A stretch of DNA of 64,000 nucleotides from Acridotheres tristis (Eukaryota > Chordata > Aves > Passeriformes > Sturnidae), in the NCBI GenBank assembly GCA_037013685.1, contig CM072891.1:18886501-18950500 (forward strand), given 5' to 3'. Numbering within the stretch: position 1 is the first letter of the stretch; the number at the start of each line of letters is the position of its first letter. The translations under genes were made by a program, and so were the position numbers. The notes under the pieces were generated by a model. It was not told the origin of the DNA. It searched no databases and saw only the letters and a program-made list of their open reading frames with translations. This document shows, in pieces, positions 14,432 to 26,568 of the stretch.

Positions 14432-14935
14432 GAGCCACTCCAGCAGTACCACACCGGCACCACCTGAGCGCGGCCCCACACAGCGATTCCTCACCGCCTC
14501 ATCCCTGCGAGTCCCACGTGTCGGGATCCTCACAGGAATTCAATCTCGGCACAGCAACACGAGCTTTTACCCTCACAGTCTGCGCACCCCGACAGCCTGA
14601 GACCTTCCCGCAGAGTCACCGGCACCCGCCGTGTCTCTGAGCGTCCCCGCCTGGGCCGCACGTCCCCGGCCCTTTGTTGTGCAAAGCCTCGGCACTTGGC
14701 GGCCCCACGCCCGGGGCTCTCGCCGCACAGCCCGGCCCTCACCGCAGCTGTTCACCTGCGCTGAATGCGCTCCTCCACAGAGAGGCATATTCGGCAACTG
14801 GAGTGCTTTCACCTCCCGGCCTCAGCACTTAACCAAAACCAGCTGCGCCTCAGCCTTCAGCACTGCGCTGGAGCACGTGGAGCCCGACTGTGTGAAGGAT
14901 TTAAAGCGACCTTCTCCATAAAGGTGAGTTTTCCT
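14432..14935. promoter_or_regulatory. CpG-rich island, possible promoter (orphan)
   Basis: An abrupt GC- and CpG-rich block in an AT-rich setting, with dozens of CpGs, two CACGTG E-boxes (14515-14520 and 14874-14879) and a consensus splice donor on the + strand (AAAG|GTGAGT, GT at 14924). It could be the first exon and promoter of an unrecognised or non-coding transcript. No coding exon can be tied to it. Open frames here (up to 96 aa) look like by-products of low stop-codon density. Confidence 0.5.
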
Positions 14936-16571
14936 GACAAACAGACTAGAAATATTACCATTTAAAATGATAAGACGCAGAATGGTTTTGATTTAGCAAC
15001 AAAAGGGAAAGAACGGGAGAGGACTGTGAGCACAAACCTACAACGCCCTCACAGCACAGCCTTTTAACTCGGGGCGCGTCTTCCCCATGGCCTGAGCCAG
15101 CCTGTGCACGGCCCCCTGTGGGTTCTCAGCACTCTGACCTCATTCATCCTACAGGCTCCTTAATTTCCACGGAGCTCAGCTAAAACCCTCTTCCCACCTA
15201 CTTTCAAAACCTTTCCTCCCCCGTGGATGGCCAGTGGTTTGCAGGGAAGTGTCCTCATGCAAGAGGAAGCTGGTGAAAAGAAGGAGGCAGTTTTCTCCTT
15301 TACTATCCCGCTGCTCTTTTTTGAGGTAAAGTACCGTCAGTTACGCATTAAATTGCAGGCAATTCGACAGATTGTCTACTGCGTCTTGTACTTTGAAAAA
15401 ATTGAGTTGGGAGGTGGGCTGCTGTGGTTTGCCAGGTAGTGTATCCCTCTTTGGAGTCAGTGATCTCCTGTCATCCACAATGCCTGTGTGAGCACAGATT
15501 TATTTGTAGATTTCGGTCAGAGTGGTTCAAAGTGTGGTGTGGTGGGACCCTTATTGAAAGTGCTTCACACCCAGGTTGTGTCTGCAGCAAGGTGGGAATG
15601 GCAGGAATTGAGCAATGCCAATTATTTTTTAATACCAAAATACGGATGTCTATCAGTGATGCTTGCCTGTGTAGACCTAATGGAGTTTGTTTCAAACCTG
15701 GGGCTGTTTTCTGTCTCAATAAAACACAAAGGTCATTTATGTACGTGTAGTGTATTAAACTGAACTCAGCTAAGGTGTTGATTTGGTCTGTTTGGATTAT
15801 TGAAACTTTGATCTTCATGTTCTTCAAATTTTTGGATGTAATTTATTCAAAATTATATATGCTCTAGTTTAAAATCCACTTACCAGTGCAGTATCAGGAA
15901 CATAATCTTTTTGTTGCAATTTAAATATAGCATGCTTAGCATGCTAAGAGGATCAGTTCATGAGTTCTAGGCCATAAACAGGAAATTAAATAAAAGGATT
16001 TTTTGTAAAAATTGAGGAGAAAACATGCTTGTTTGTTTTTTACTTTTTCTTGACTATAAGTATTATTGTTTCAAATCTAAGAGAGTCAATGGGGACTTTG
16101 GTATCTCTGAAAACCAGGATTCTGAGTATGTCAATAATCTCCAGAACAATAATTTTATATCAAGAAATCCAGCAAAATTTAAAATGTTTACTCTTAACTG
16201 ATTTTCCAGTACTTTAACTACGCAATCAACAGATAGAGTATGTTTACATATTGGTAGCAGTCAGTGAGTCACTATTTAGTATTTACATTCAGTGATGATG
16301 TTGATACCAGATTGTGATATCTCTGCAAGTTCCATATGGGCTTTTTTTTGCACTGTTGGTCTAACAGACAAGTTTATCTCATCTTGTACCTACGGTATCT
16401 GAAGGATATTTCTATAGATTTTGTTTGAAGGACAAAATTTAATTGTCTGAAGCAAAGCATATGTGGGGAAAATGTTTGCATGACATCTTTTGGCAGTATT
16501 TCTTTGTGGCAAATGCTGAAATTACTGGAGAGTTTTTCAGAGCAAAGTGTTGCCTATCTGAAATAAGAACT
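14936..16571. other. Gene-free stretch after the first CpG island
   Basis: Open frames overlap on both strands at 15424-15827 (108 and 118 aa), but neither resembles a known family or is flanked by good splice context. I see nothing else. Confidence 0.55.
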
Positions 16572-16737
16572 TGTGGCAGGTTGACCTTGGCTGGATGTCA
16601 GGTGCTCTATCACTCCCCTCCTCAACTGGACAGGGTAGAGGAAATACAGCTAAAGGCTCATGGGTTGAGATAAGGATGGGGAGAGATCAATCACGTACCA
16701 GTTGCTGTCACAGGTAAAACAGACTCGAGTTGGATCT
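16572..16737 (+). mobile_element. Truncated avian ERV LTR (ERVK-like)
   Basis: It begins TGTGGCAGGTTGACCTTGGC and continues with CTCTATCACTCCCCTCCTCA, CTCATGGGTTGAGATAAGGA, GGGAGAGATCAATCACG and AAAACAGACTCGAGTTGG, as in a bird LTR family I recognise. The match stops near 16737, where a CR1-derived segment on the other strand follows. Confidence 0.65.
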
Positions 16738-16749
16738 GTTTCTGAAGAT

Positions 16750-16915
16750 TTACCCACGGGTAAATCACTGCTGGCTATTCCTGATTGAACTTCCTTGTCC
16801 TTCATGTCCCTTGAAATGTATTCCACGATTGGGTGCTCCATCACCTTCCCAGGCACTGAGGTGAGGCCGACCAGCCTCTAGTTTCCTGTGACCTTCCCTT
16901 AGAAGAAGTACCAGG
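16750..16915 (-). mobile_element. CR1 ORF2 (reverse transcriptase) fragment
   Basis: Read on the - strand, it encodes LTSVPGKVMEHPIVEYISRD, close to the conserved LTSVPGKVMEQ region of CR1 reverse transcriptase, preceded by a degraded match to NYRPVS. It is a short, decayed remnant and cannot be active. It directly abuts the truncated LTR on its left. Confidence 0.65.
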
Positions 16916-19900
16916 ATCTCACCTTGCCTACCAATTGTTCCAAATAATTTGAACCAATTACTTGCAAGGAAATCTTGCTAACTGTCAGTTTGATACTGGA
17001 AAATCCTGAAAATCTCTTTCTGTGGCTTAGCAGACTATTTTGATTTGTTAAGTATTACTTAAAATACCAACATCTCCAAAATGAAAAAAAAATCCGGAAT
17101 TATTTGGAGTTGCTCTGAATTGTTTGTATGCCTCCTGTCAATTATCTCTGTATTCTCCAGTAAGTATAACAAAAGCAGTTCCTGAAATAGAGTCATTACT
17201 CTTAGTTAGTAACTATTAGTTATTCAAAGAGCCAAAGCTAATTGCTTTGTATTCTAGTGATCTTTCCTTCCTGCTGTCTGAGGACACGGCTTCTGGCCAG
17301 GATCCCAGCAATCCTCCCCCAGATGTCTCCTCTCCTCATTGCTTTGTGCCAGGGCCTCTCAGTTCTGGACCATGCTCTCTGCTGCTGCCTGCTGTGTAAT
17401 CTCCAGGCAGAAAGACTGGAATCACTGGGAGGCAATGAGGAGAAATGTTGGTGTCTCAGGCACAAGGCAGAGAATCTTTCAAGGAACTCTGGAATGGTAA
17501 ACAGCATTCTGTAGAAGGTTCAGACCTGAAGGTCTCATACAGACCTAGGTGGATTCCATGACTGAAATCATGGGATGCAGAGGCTGTTTCTCTTTTAAGA
17601 TGAGGTTTTCCTGCAAGGCCTAAAATGCAATCGCCAATTTGCAAGATCTGGTTTATCTGCCTTTCCCTGAATTGCAGGGCAAGATGACTTCTGCTTTAGG
17701 GTAGGGAGCTGTTGTTCAACCTCTGCTATTCCCCACTTGCATTATTAACGCCTACTACCACTGGTACTGATCCTTTATACTTCCTGAGCAGGGTGTGGTA
17801 AACACTGTTCTGCCAGGCAGGAAGAAAATTATTTGTGCCAATCCAAAGATGAGGATGCTGTGAGAGATAGAGATAGCATCGGAACTAGATCTGCCTTTAC
17901 TGATTGTTTGGCTGACAAGGGTTTATAGCAGAACCCTTAACATCCATTCACCAGCACAAACTGACACATCCTTTGTACCAATCTGTGCTACAGAAAGTTA
18001 GATATGGGTTTATGGTTGTTTTATTCACCTTCAGAATGCCAGTCTGAGTGACTGGCTGCTTTATCAAAGACAAACCTTGATCAAGAAGCCATCTTCACTG
18101 AGTGCTCTGCTTCTGTCACCTACTCCATGTGGCTTTGCAGTCTCAGCTGTGTAGGCCTTTGTGCAGGCTCAGTAGGTACTACAGAAGTGCAGCCATTTCT
18201 CCTGAGAACAGCTCTGTGCTCCTGGAAGGTAATTGCTGCATCTTCCTCTGTGGTAACAACGTTGAGGAAGTGCTAACCATGTTGGGCTTTGGCCCCTTTG
18301 AAGATAAGGAGAATGGTAGCCATTTGTGAGCAACAACATTTAGGAATGTTTGTTGTGTTTCTTTGGGGCTGGTTTATAACAAAAGGTTGGCATCATTAGA
18401 GCAGTACACGATTTTTATTATAAACCCCTACAGTATATGAAGGCAAGGGTGGAAAGAAACTGATTTAGTGTGCACTGCCCCCTCTGAAAAGCATCTCCTC
18501 TGAGGAATACGTAATCCTGTGTAATGGCTTCCTCTCTGTGAAAGGAAACTCCTAAAACTGCAGGTATAGGAAGTCTGGTATGACGAACAAGGAGATAATT
18601 TAGAAAGAAAATCCTTGCATTAAGCATAGCAAGTACATAAAATATAAAAGGGCAAGATGTATTTTTACTCTTCTGGTCTATTTGCTACTAGATAAATAGG
18701 TAATTAAAATGGTATTAGTGACTGTTCAGATTCACTTTAGCTTGTGGGTTTGGGGTCTCCATTTCTGCTTGAGAGGCTTTGACAGGACTCTCCCTTCCCA
18801 AGCAGACTATGAGAGGCATATCACTCCATGGCATGATCTTTGATATGAAAATGGTACCTTCAGGAATTCAGAGTGGAAATGTGTGCAGGATCTGCCTATT
18901 ACCTAATGGCAGAAATCTATTTGAGCAAAAGTAAAAGGATTTGGTGAATGCTATAATAGCATAAACGGTGTAACAGCAAAATTGACTCTTGTGTGTGCAT
19001 GGACAGAAGTCTCTGGGCTCCCCTCAGTGTGTGACCGGAAATCCGCTACATCATACAGAGAATCCGTGTGCCTTGGCACTGCTGCAGTTTCAACTTGATT
19101 GCCCACCCAGAACTGCCTATTGTAATCCTCAGGGAGACTTGGCTGCTTCTACATGCACTCCACTGTCCCTTAATTGATTAATATGGCTTCATTTATAAAG
19201 TTCCACCGGCAAGAGGTGACATTTGTATGGTTGCATTTGGATGGTGTTTGATGTATTGCTGAGTATAGAATGGCTGTCAAATTTGACAGCACAGTAACAG
19301 CACTGCCCATATTTTATATGCAATTGTGCAAAGTGATTTGGGCATTTCTGAGTTTGAAAGCCGAAAAATTCTTCTTTGATCTGCACACAAATTAATTATT
19401 TAGGAAAAAAGGTTCACAGGTTTTCCCTTTTAACTTTGTATAGAACAGGAAAAAATTTGACCTGACATACATAGGCAAAATCTACTGATTTTGCTCTAAG
19501 ACTGATTCCCTGGATTTACACAGGTGCCACACAATAATATCTATCTATTTATAAAAATACTATTTTTATAAAATATTGAAAATCTATTAATATTGATATT
19601 TACATTTGTTGATGTAAGAACTCCATGAACATGACTGGTACAGTCCCGATAAGTAGTAAGCAGGAGGTTTTTTGTGTGCTATTGGCAGGAGCAGGTGTGT
19701 CTAGTGATAGGTGCTTGGATTTTTCTGAATGCCTCCTTATACAGGAGCAAGGGAGTTATTTGTGGAAATCTCAGCATGAAATAATTGAGTTTGCCTCATT
19801 TAATTTAAAAGTATCCATTGTTAGTCATGTGGAAAAGGAAATAAATAGCTGTGAGGGAGTGAAAACAAATTCTTTTTTCTTTTTGCTTTTATCATTTTTA

Positions 19901-20079
19901 AGAAAAGCAAATACACCATTACCAAAAGTCTTCTTAAGATCTTCATGTTTCTTTATCCGGCGTTTTTAAAAGAAGGCTTAATAGCAATGAATCAAGGCCT
20001 GGTTTACTTCCAAATTCAAGTTTTGTAGTACTGTCTCTTTGCTATTTGGACTTTTGGACCCAGACACAACTTCCAAAGG
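16916..20079. other. Gene-free stretch
   Basis: At 17238-17514 both strands stay open for about 270 nt without a recognisable product. The palindrome at 19548 is listed separately. No gene was seen. Confidence 0.55.
19548..19572. repeat. Near-perfect 25-bp palindrome
   Basis: TTTATAAAAATA, a single C, then TATTTTTATAAA: 12-bp arms around one central base in a very AT-rich stretch. Confidence 0.9.
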
Positions 20080-20300
20080 AGGATGCAGCTTCCAAGTCTG
20101 GGGCAGCCTGGAGTGCCTGGGACTGGGTACTTCGTGTTCCAGCCTGCCCAGAGCTGGGAAATCGTTGGTGAGCTGTGCCTCCAAGTGACACAGCTGTGCG
20201 AGGAGGAGGTGCACGAGCTGTGAAGAATCTGAAAGGATAAGGAAACCATCAAATGGCAATTGTCTGAGACCCCAGCCAAAATACTGCCAGGACAAGGGTG
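20080..20300 (+). mobile_element. Possible CR1 ORF1-type coding remnant, broken
   Basis: One + frame reads ELCLQVTQLCEEEVHEL, then two in-frame stops. It resembles the coiled-coil part of CR1 ORF1-like proteins (pattern LQVxxLxEEVxxL.SIR). The region is GC-richer than its surroundings. The assignment rests on one short motif from memory and is tentative. Confidence 0.35.
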
Positions 20301-23300
20301 ACCTGAGAAGCGTCAGGCATGGCTGAAGGGCCGCGGGGCAGTGATGAAATCTTTGGGCATAGAGGGGGCGTTTATCTTGGTTCTGTCACGGAACGAAGGG
20401 TCTGAGGATGACTCGGATCCCTCACACTGGTGCCTTTTCTGAGGAATCAGCATTCCTGGGCGCTGCTCTGGAAGGCCTGGACACTGAGGAATGCAGCGTG
20501 GGGAGCAAGCACAGGTTAAAAGTTTCAGAGTAGCTCCAGAGCTGTCACCTCACTGGGGCCATGGAGGCGTGCTGGGATAGTCACATGGTTGGAGTGCACC
20601 AGAGGAGGGGCCCACCAAGGCAAAACCCACCTGTTGAGGCACACAGTTTTCTCTTACAAATGCAGTACCTTCTCAAGCTGAATATAATCCTGTGTGATTT
20701 CCCACTGCTGTAAAAGGAGAACTAACGACATAGCAAACATGAGACAGTGGTGGTCATAAAGGAGGAAGTAGCAAGTATAAGAAACAAAGGATCCAAATTT
20801 GCCAAAGGTGTTGGTAAATGAATGGCCTGAGTTAAAAAACGTTTGCCTCCGTTCACATCTTGGATATTTCTATTTTTGAAATTTTTAGCAAACGTCTTTA
20901 AAATTCTGTCATGAATGAGACAAGTAACTTTAAAAAGTAATGAAAAATCTTCCAACCATACAGAAAAACCCAGAAAATAACAAGCCAAAACTATATGCCA
21001 CCACAACTACAAGATGCTGAGGCTAGAATGCCAATAAACAATAAGAAAATACTTCAGAATATAAGTATAAATTTTGTACTTTGATATCTAGTAATGCTAA
21101 AAAGATACACAGGAGTGGGATGCCTATTCCACTACCAACAGCTGATTGAATTTAAAATAAATAGCTTTATATATTTTTACCATAAAAATAACAGTGTTAT
21201 ATTTATTGGGGACCTGCCTGTTCATAAATTAAGGGGTTTGTTACATGACTGCTTGAAGCATGTCAGCTAGAAATACTGCTTGGGTTTTGGTTTTTTTTTT
21301 AATAGGCTAGTAGTCTCATGGGTGAGTAATTTCTATTTGATATTTCAAGAGCTAAAGAACAACATTAGGTATCTGGAGCTGATATTGAGAGAGGGTTTTT
21401 AATCTCTTCCTCATGTGTTTATTTCTGTTGCTTTAACATAGTAAACATTCCATAATCTTGGAATCCAATGTGATAAGACTTTTTAATTTTCCCTCACCGG
21501 CCAGGCCATCTAGCCCACAAAGTCTAATTTAATGCACTGAAAAAAAATAAAAAAGAAAAGAAAAGAACTGGATTTGTTTTCACAGTGATAAAGTTTTAGG
21601 GACAAACTCTTGCTGTGTGTGTAGTTTGAGTGAGCACACTCTATGTGGCACACTTTTGTGGAAAAAGGGAATGGGCTCTCCCCTGCCCACCTGTATAGCA
21701 GATCCACAAATAACCTGCTCCTTTATCAGAGCTGGGAATGCAGGGGAATTCACAGGAAGAGAGCTCAGGTTAATGAGCAGTCTTACTGCACCTAGAAGAC
21801 AGATCACAGATGGATGTTAACTTTTCTCAGTCTGTTGCATGTACATGGAATAAATGGAGGATGTTTCATTTGAATCAAGCAAGATACTCTGCATTTTTAG
21901 CATGTTTTGAAAAGGTAGTTTACAGCATCTGGAAAATGGAGACTGTAGATTTCTGTCAGCTAAGAACTGTGCTATTTCCTATTGACTAGAAACCATTTTG
22001 ATGTTAAGTTCAGCCCAGCTAAACAAGATTTTAACTCCAAATAACAGAAGTAACAATATTCTGCTATGCCTGTTTGTTGCTCAATAGAGTCAGTAATCCA
22101 CACCATATCTTATTTTCTATGTGATAGAAATTTAGGAATAATGCAAAGAATGCAGGAATAGACAGAAAAGATAATTTTCTCCAGTCATTATAACTACCCC
22201 AATAGATGAGAAGAATGACTATTCATAGTGTCAAGCAATACCAGGCAATCTGTTCTGGGGCATGGAATAACTCTGTTGTTTTTTTTTTACTGATGGGAAC
22301 ATTTGTCATTTGCAATTGCCAGACTGTACATATGTTGGAATTAGATAAATTCTCAGTATGCTTCTTGAATATTTTCTGCCTACCGAATGATTTGTGGCTG
22401 AAAACAAATCTGAGGAACTCCTGTCTTCTCTAATAAGCTAATCCAACAGTTCTGTCCTCTCCTCAGTCTGTGGGAGTGCAAACCCATGTCTCTTATGGTT
22501 CACCAGGGTGCACTGATCACCATTAAACTGCCTCCTAGTTTGTGCAGAAATGCTCCTTTTTACAGTCTTACTGATGCTGTGACACAGTGCAGCAAGATTC
22601 ATGGAAGGGAAATAAAATGAGAAGGATCACCGCCCTCTAGCTTCTGGCATAGGTATTCATCTGGGAGGTTGAAATACATCTCTGCTTGGCCCTGCAAAAA
22701 TTCTAGCTCAGTAATTTTGTATTATGCTGTCATTTAAACCCAGGAGTAATTCTGGAATTACCTGTGTTACGCTGTAACCAGCGTTATTATAATTTCACAG
22801 ATACTTGGGTGCAGTTTAAAAAGGATTAAATTGTCTGTCCTGGTGGATTTGGCGTAGCACCAAACTAGGGAGGTTCATTAGCAGGGTTCAAGGGAGGTTC
22901 ATGGCTATAATGCTGTGTTCATTACAGACCTTTGCAAAAACAGAAGTCCTAAATGCCACAGATTCAGTGCTAAAATCCTGAAGCCAATTGCTTGAAAGAT
23001 GTGTTTACACACATTTTTTTTCTACAGTGAACTAATCTAAATGGAGGCAGCGTTTACTTCTATGTGCATTTTCTCCCAAATATGAACCTCAGATAATTGA
23101 AATGCCAGGTTACATTTTAAGAAATGGCTTGTGTAATCAAATCAGTGCAGTTCTGTGTCATGGCAGATTTTACTAGCTGACAAAAAGAAAGGGAAAAGTG
23201 ATTCCAGATAGTTGTGTGTAATACATTATCTTGTTCTGTGTTATTTAAATAGTCCTGGTATCTGTGGCTTCCACCTGTTATATGCCAGTGAAAGCAGCAA

Positions 23301-25499
23301 ATCCAAAAGTGTGGTAGAAAATTGTCTTTTTGTCATTTTCTCTCCATCTTCATTCAAGATAAGCTGTGTGGCTGCCTTCTACACTGACTCTGAGCCGGTA
23401 TTGTGTGCTCATGTTGCTTCTAATTTTCTCATGGGTATTAATTATAACTTCATTGGCTGGAAGTAGAGTTCCTGCCCTTTTGGAATTGTCATTGTGTTGC
23501 TGTCATGATTCCAGAGAGCAAACACTGTGCTTGCTTCCCTCTGGGAGTAGCAATTATTTCCTGTTTTGGAGCAAAGTCAGTCTCACGTTTTGGCACTATG
23601 GTAGCATCACAAGTTTTTCACAACCAGGATTATTAGCTTTTAAAGTTTGATGGCTCCTTTTTTTTTTTTTTTTCCTGAAGTTTATTTGCCTTTTCAGGGA
23701 AACAGCTACTCTGTATTTCTGCCTGCTGTGTTCCGTAGAAGGAGAAATTTAAAGTCTTCCAGTCATCATTATCCGTCCATAAATCTACAGCAAAAATGCA
23801 CTAAATTGACTTAAATACTACAGTTTAAAGAAAACAAATGAGATCATGAATTCTCAGTGAACACCAATGAGGTGTCTCATGACACTGAATATGAAAGATA
23901 AATCATTATATGGGGAAGTGTCTGCAAAGCCTAATTTTGGATCAGTAATAAGCCATATCTGAACCCATTCTGTTCTTAGGAATTTCAAAGAACTCTGCAT
24001 AAAGAAGTTTTCTCTCCTGGTAGTAGCCACGAGTAACTTCCTGAGATAGGCTGGTTACTGGGGATTGCAGCAGGCTCCCAGCAGTTCTGTCTGTGGCTGT
24101 AAGGACTGTGAACAATGCCAGGAGAAAAAGTTGGTTAATAAGTTACAGTGGCCTAGGTTGGTTTATTGTGAGTGACCTGGATCATGGTGCATGCTTTACA
24201 ATGAAGTAGTTCACAGTGTCTTGTTTGGAGTGCTCACTTTGAAGTGTGTTAGAATATATGCACTGAAAAGCCAATGGGAAACCAGCAGCTCATGTAGAAG
24301 AGCACATTAATGCAGAAAAGTAAACAGCAAACTTTCAGAGGTCACAGACTGGTCTATTGCCTTTTTTTTCTGTATTCTGGAATTTGGATAGCACAGTTGG
24401 CTGACAGAGGATCTAATTAGAGGTCACACAGGGCATGAGACTGGCAACTGTCACCCTCCTGTGGGAACAAGTCTGAGTCTGTATTCTTTGGGCTTGCCCA
24501 GGAATAAAGGGAGCAAACATGATAATGAAGAAAGACTGGTATTAATGTTTGCAGGCTTCGTGTCCTTTCCCCCTTCCTTTGATCAATTAATTCCTACCAG
24601 GGAAAGGTCCTTCTTATTATTTTCCATTTCCTGTGCAATGTCTTTATTGTTTCAGCCCCACCATATGTTGCCAGTGAATTTTGACAGAATACTACTGCTT
24701 GATGTTTATTCAAGTAGTTTTATCTCTGGAACACAGTATAAAGGCTGTCTGCTGCTTGCAAATTCTCTCAAGCCTGGGGTGGCAAATGGTGTTAGTTTTG
24801 CCGCAGCAGAAAATGGAGAAGTGACTCATCCATGATTGCAAAGTTTGTTGGCATTACTGCTAGAGAGAGAGAGCTCTGTACTAGGCTGTCTCTAGAAATG
24901 GCTCCCAGCAAAGAAATTTCCCTTTTCTTCAGAAAAATTGAGGTATTCGATCGGAGTCACTTAGAATAACCTTTTCAAGCTCCTCCTTTTCTGACTACCC
25001 AGCTTCATCCCCAGATGGCTGATGTAGCCAGTCCTCTGCTGTGACACAGACTTCTGTCTGTGGTGATGCTTTTGCTATTTGTCTTTTTCTAGTCGACCTT
25101 TTAATCCATCTTCATTCGCTCCATGTGCTCACTTTCTTCATATCTATTGAGACAGAAATGTACAAAACAAAGTAGCCAGCACTGAGTTCTGAAGTGCATT
25201 AGGTGACACTGCTGCTTGACCCGTGTTCTTGGAGGCTGGTTGCCAAGCCGAGGACAACTTCCTTCTTAGTTTTACAGTTTGGAAATAAGATTATAATTTT
25301 AGCAATTCAGTGCATTTGCCAACATCAGCTGATCTTTGAAAATCATGTTCCTAGGCAATGCAATGTGAAACAGATTAGCATAAAATCATAGGTAAATTGT
25401 AGGATTTACTGTTTAAATTACAACACGGTATGAATTACTGTGTTTTGCCTGCCCTTTCCATCATTCAGCTACCGCAGCTTCACCAATTCAATTTATCCT
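20301..25499. other. Gene-free stretch between the CR1-like remnant and the second CpG island
   Basis: A GC-richer tail runs from 20301 to about 20650, possibly still transposon-derived, then AT-rich sequence follows. Open frames up to 124 aa (24461-24835) match nothing I recognise. There are poly-T and poly-A tracts (for example about 23659-23674). Confidence 0.55.
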
Positions 25500-25870
25500 G
25501 CCATCTAGCATCCGCGCTTTGCCAATGGCGTGGGAGAGCACGGCGGCGAAGTCGTGAGCGAGAAGCTGCGTGTGCAGCGCTCCGTGTCGCGCAGGGAGCT
25601 GGAAGCGGCTGCCGCAGCACAGCCGGTGCCGCAGTGAGTCAGGGAGCGAGCACGGCCCGTCCCGCTGAATCACCGTGGGCACGGGCTACGCCTGCACACG
25701 GATCCCTGCGCTCAGGCGCTCCGAGCTGCCGTGCAGCTCAGCTGGAAGCCCCGGCTGCCGTCGCCACCTGCACAGCGGCTCCTCTCTCCGTTTGCCCAGA
25801 GAAATCAGGGCTGGCTGCGGGACAGCTCGGACTGGCCCCCTGCTGCTATGCGGAGACAGATTGCTCAAGC
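25500..25870. promoter_or_regulatory. Second CpG-rich island, possible promoter or enhancer (orphan)
   Basis: A CpG-dense block with a CCAAT box (GCCAATGG, 25521-25528), an AP-1 type site (TGAGTCA, 25635-25641) and an overlapping donor-like GTGAGT at 25634. Open frames on both strands cross it, the longest 164 aa on +, with Ala/Arg/Ser-rich composition and no recognisable domain. No gene can be assigned. Confidence 0.45.
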
Positions 25871-26414
25871 ACCTTTGGCCTGGGATGGTCTTTAGGCATC
25901 ACAAATAACATGTTTTCTCTCTGAGTAGTGAATGATTGTCCCAGTGTAGTGAAAGAAAAGCCTGATAGGGTTCCATCTTCTGGGACGTTATGTTCTTCAG
26001 TCAGGCTACTTTTCTGCATATGACCGTACATTTTCATCTTATTGCCAAAAGTGCTTTATATTGTTGCTTAAATAGCTCCTGCACTTCATACCAGGTCTGA
26101 CTGTGCTTCAGTGGTGGGTAAATAATAACTTTAGAATGGAAGAATTATTCCTGATAGTTATCCTGATATGCCAAAGTGAAAGTAGTGGATGTAGTACTAT
26201 TGGACAAATTCCAGATACATGGATAGAAGTATGTAAATGGATTTTGTTGAACACCTCTGCAGGAATATGTGTGCATATACATAAACATACACACTTTCAA
26301 AGGAAAAAAACGTAATTAAGAAACTAATCTAAAAAAAAAAAAAGTATGATTTCCCTGGTATTAGCCTAATTTATTGGCCCCACCCAATGTTGAGACATAG
26401 TAAACAAAAAGTTT

Positions 26415-26568
26415 CATTGCAGCTGTGTGCATCCAGCTGTGGAAGCACAATACTTCAGCTGCAATGCATGAATACGACTTTTTCTGTATTGTACAGTTTG
26501 GAAATTTTTTCAGTGCTGAAAAAGAGCTCTCTGCTAGTTTGTATCAGATCAAATTAGATCTGATACAA
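26415..26568. repeat. Cluster of three perfect inverted repeats
   Basis: (1) CATTGCAGCTG at 26415-26425 with CAGCTGCAATG at 26456-26466. (2) TTTTTCAG at 26506-26513 with CTGAAAAA at 26516-26523. (3) TTGTATCAGATC at 26539-26550 with GATCTGATACAA at 26557-26568. All arms are perfect. The third gives a 12-bp stem with a 6-nt loop. Confidence 0.85.

Noticed and set aside
14364..14921. Several frames of 70-96 aa on both strands
   Set aside because: Explained by the (CATC)n repeat and GC-rich sequence; no homology was recognised.
15424..15827. Overlapping frames of 108 aa (+) and 118 aa (-)
   Set aside because: No recognisable domain on either strand and no convincing splice sites.
17238..17514. 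Frames of about 90 aa open on both strands
   Set aside because: Mutual shadows; the Leu/Cys-rich product resembles nothing known to me.
25430..25924. A 164-aa + strand frame, the joint longest in the window
   Set aside because: It spans a CpG-rich island where stop codons are rare; the composition is Ala/Arg/Ser-rich, frames are open on the other strand too, and no family match is apparent.
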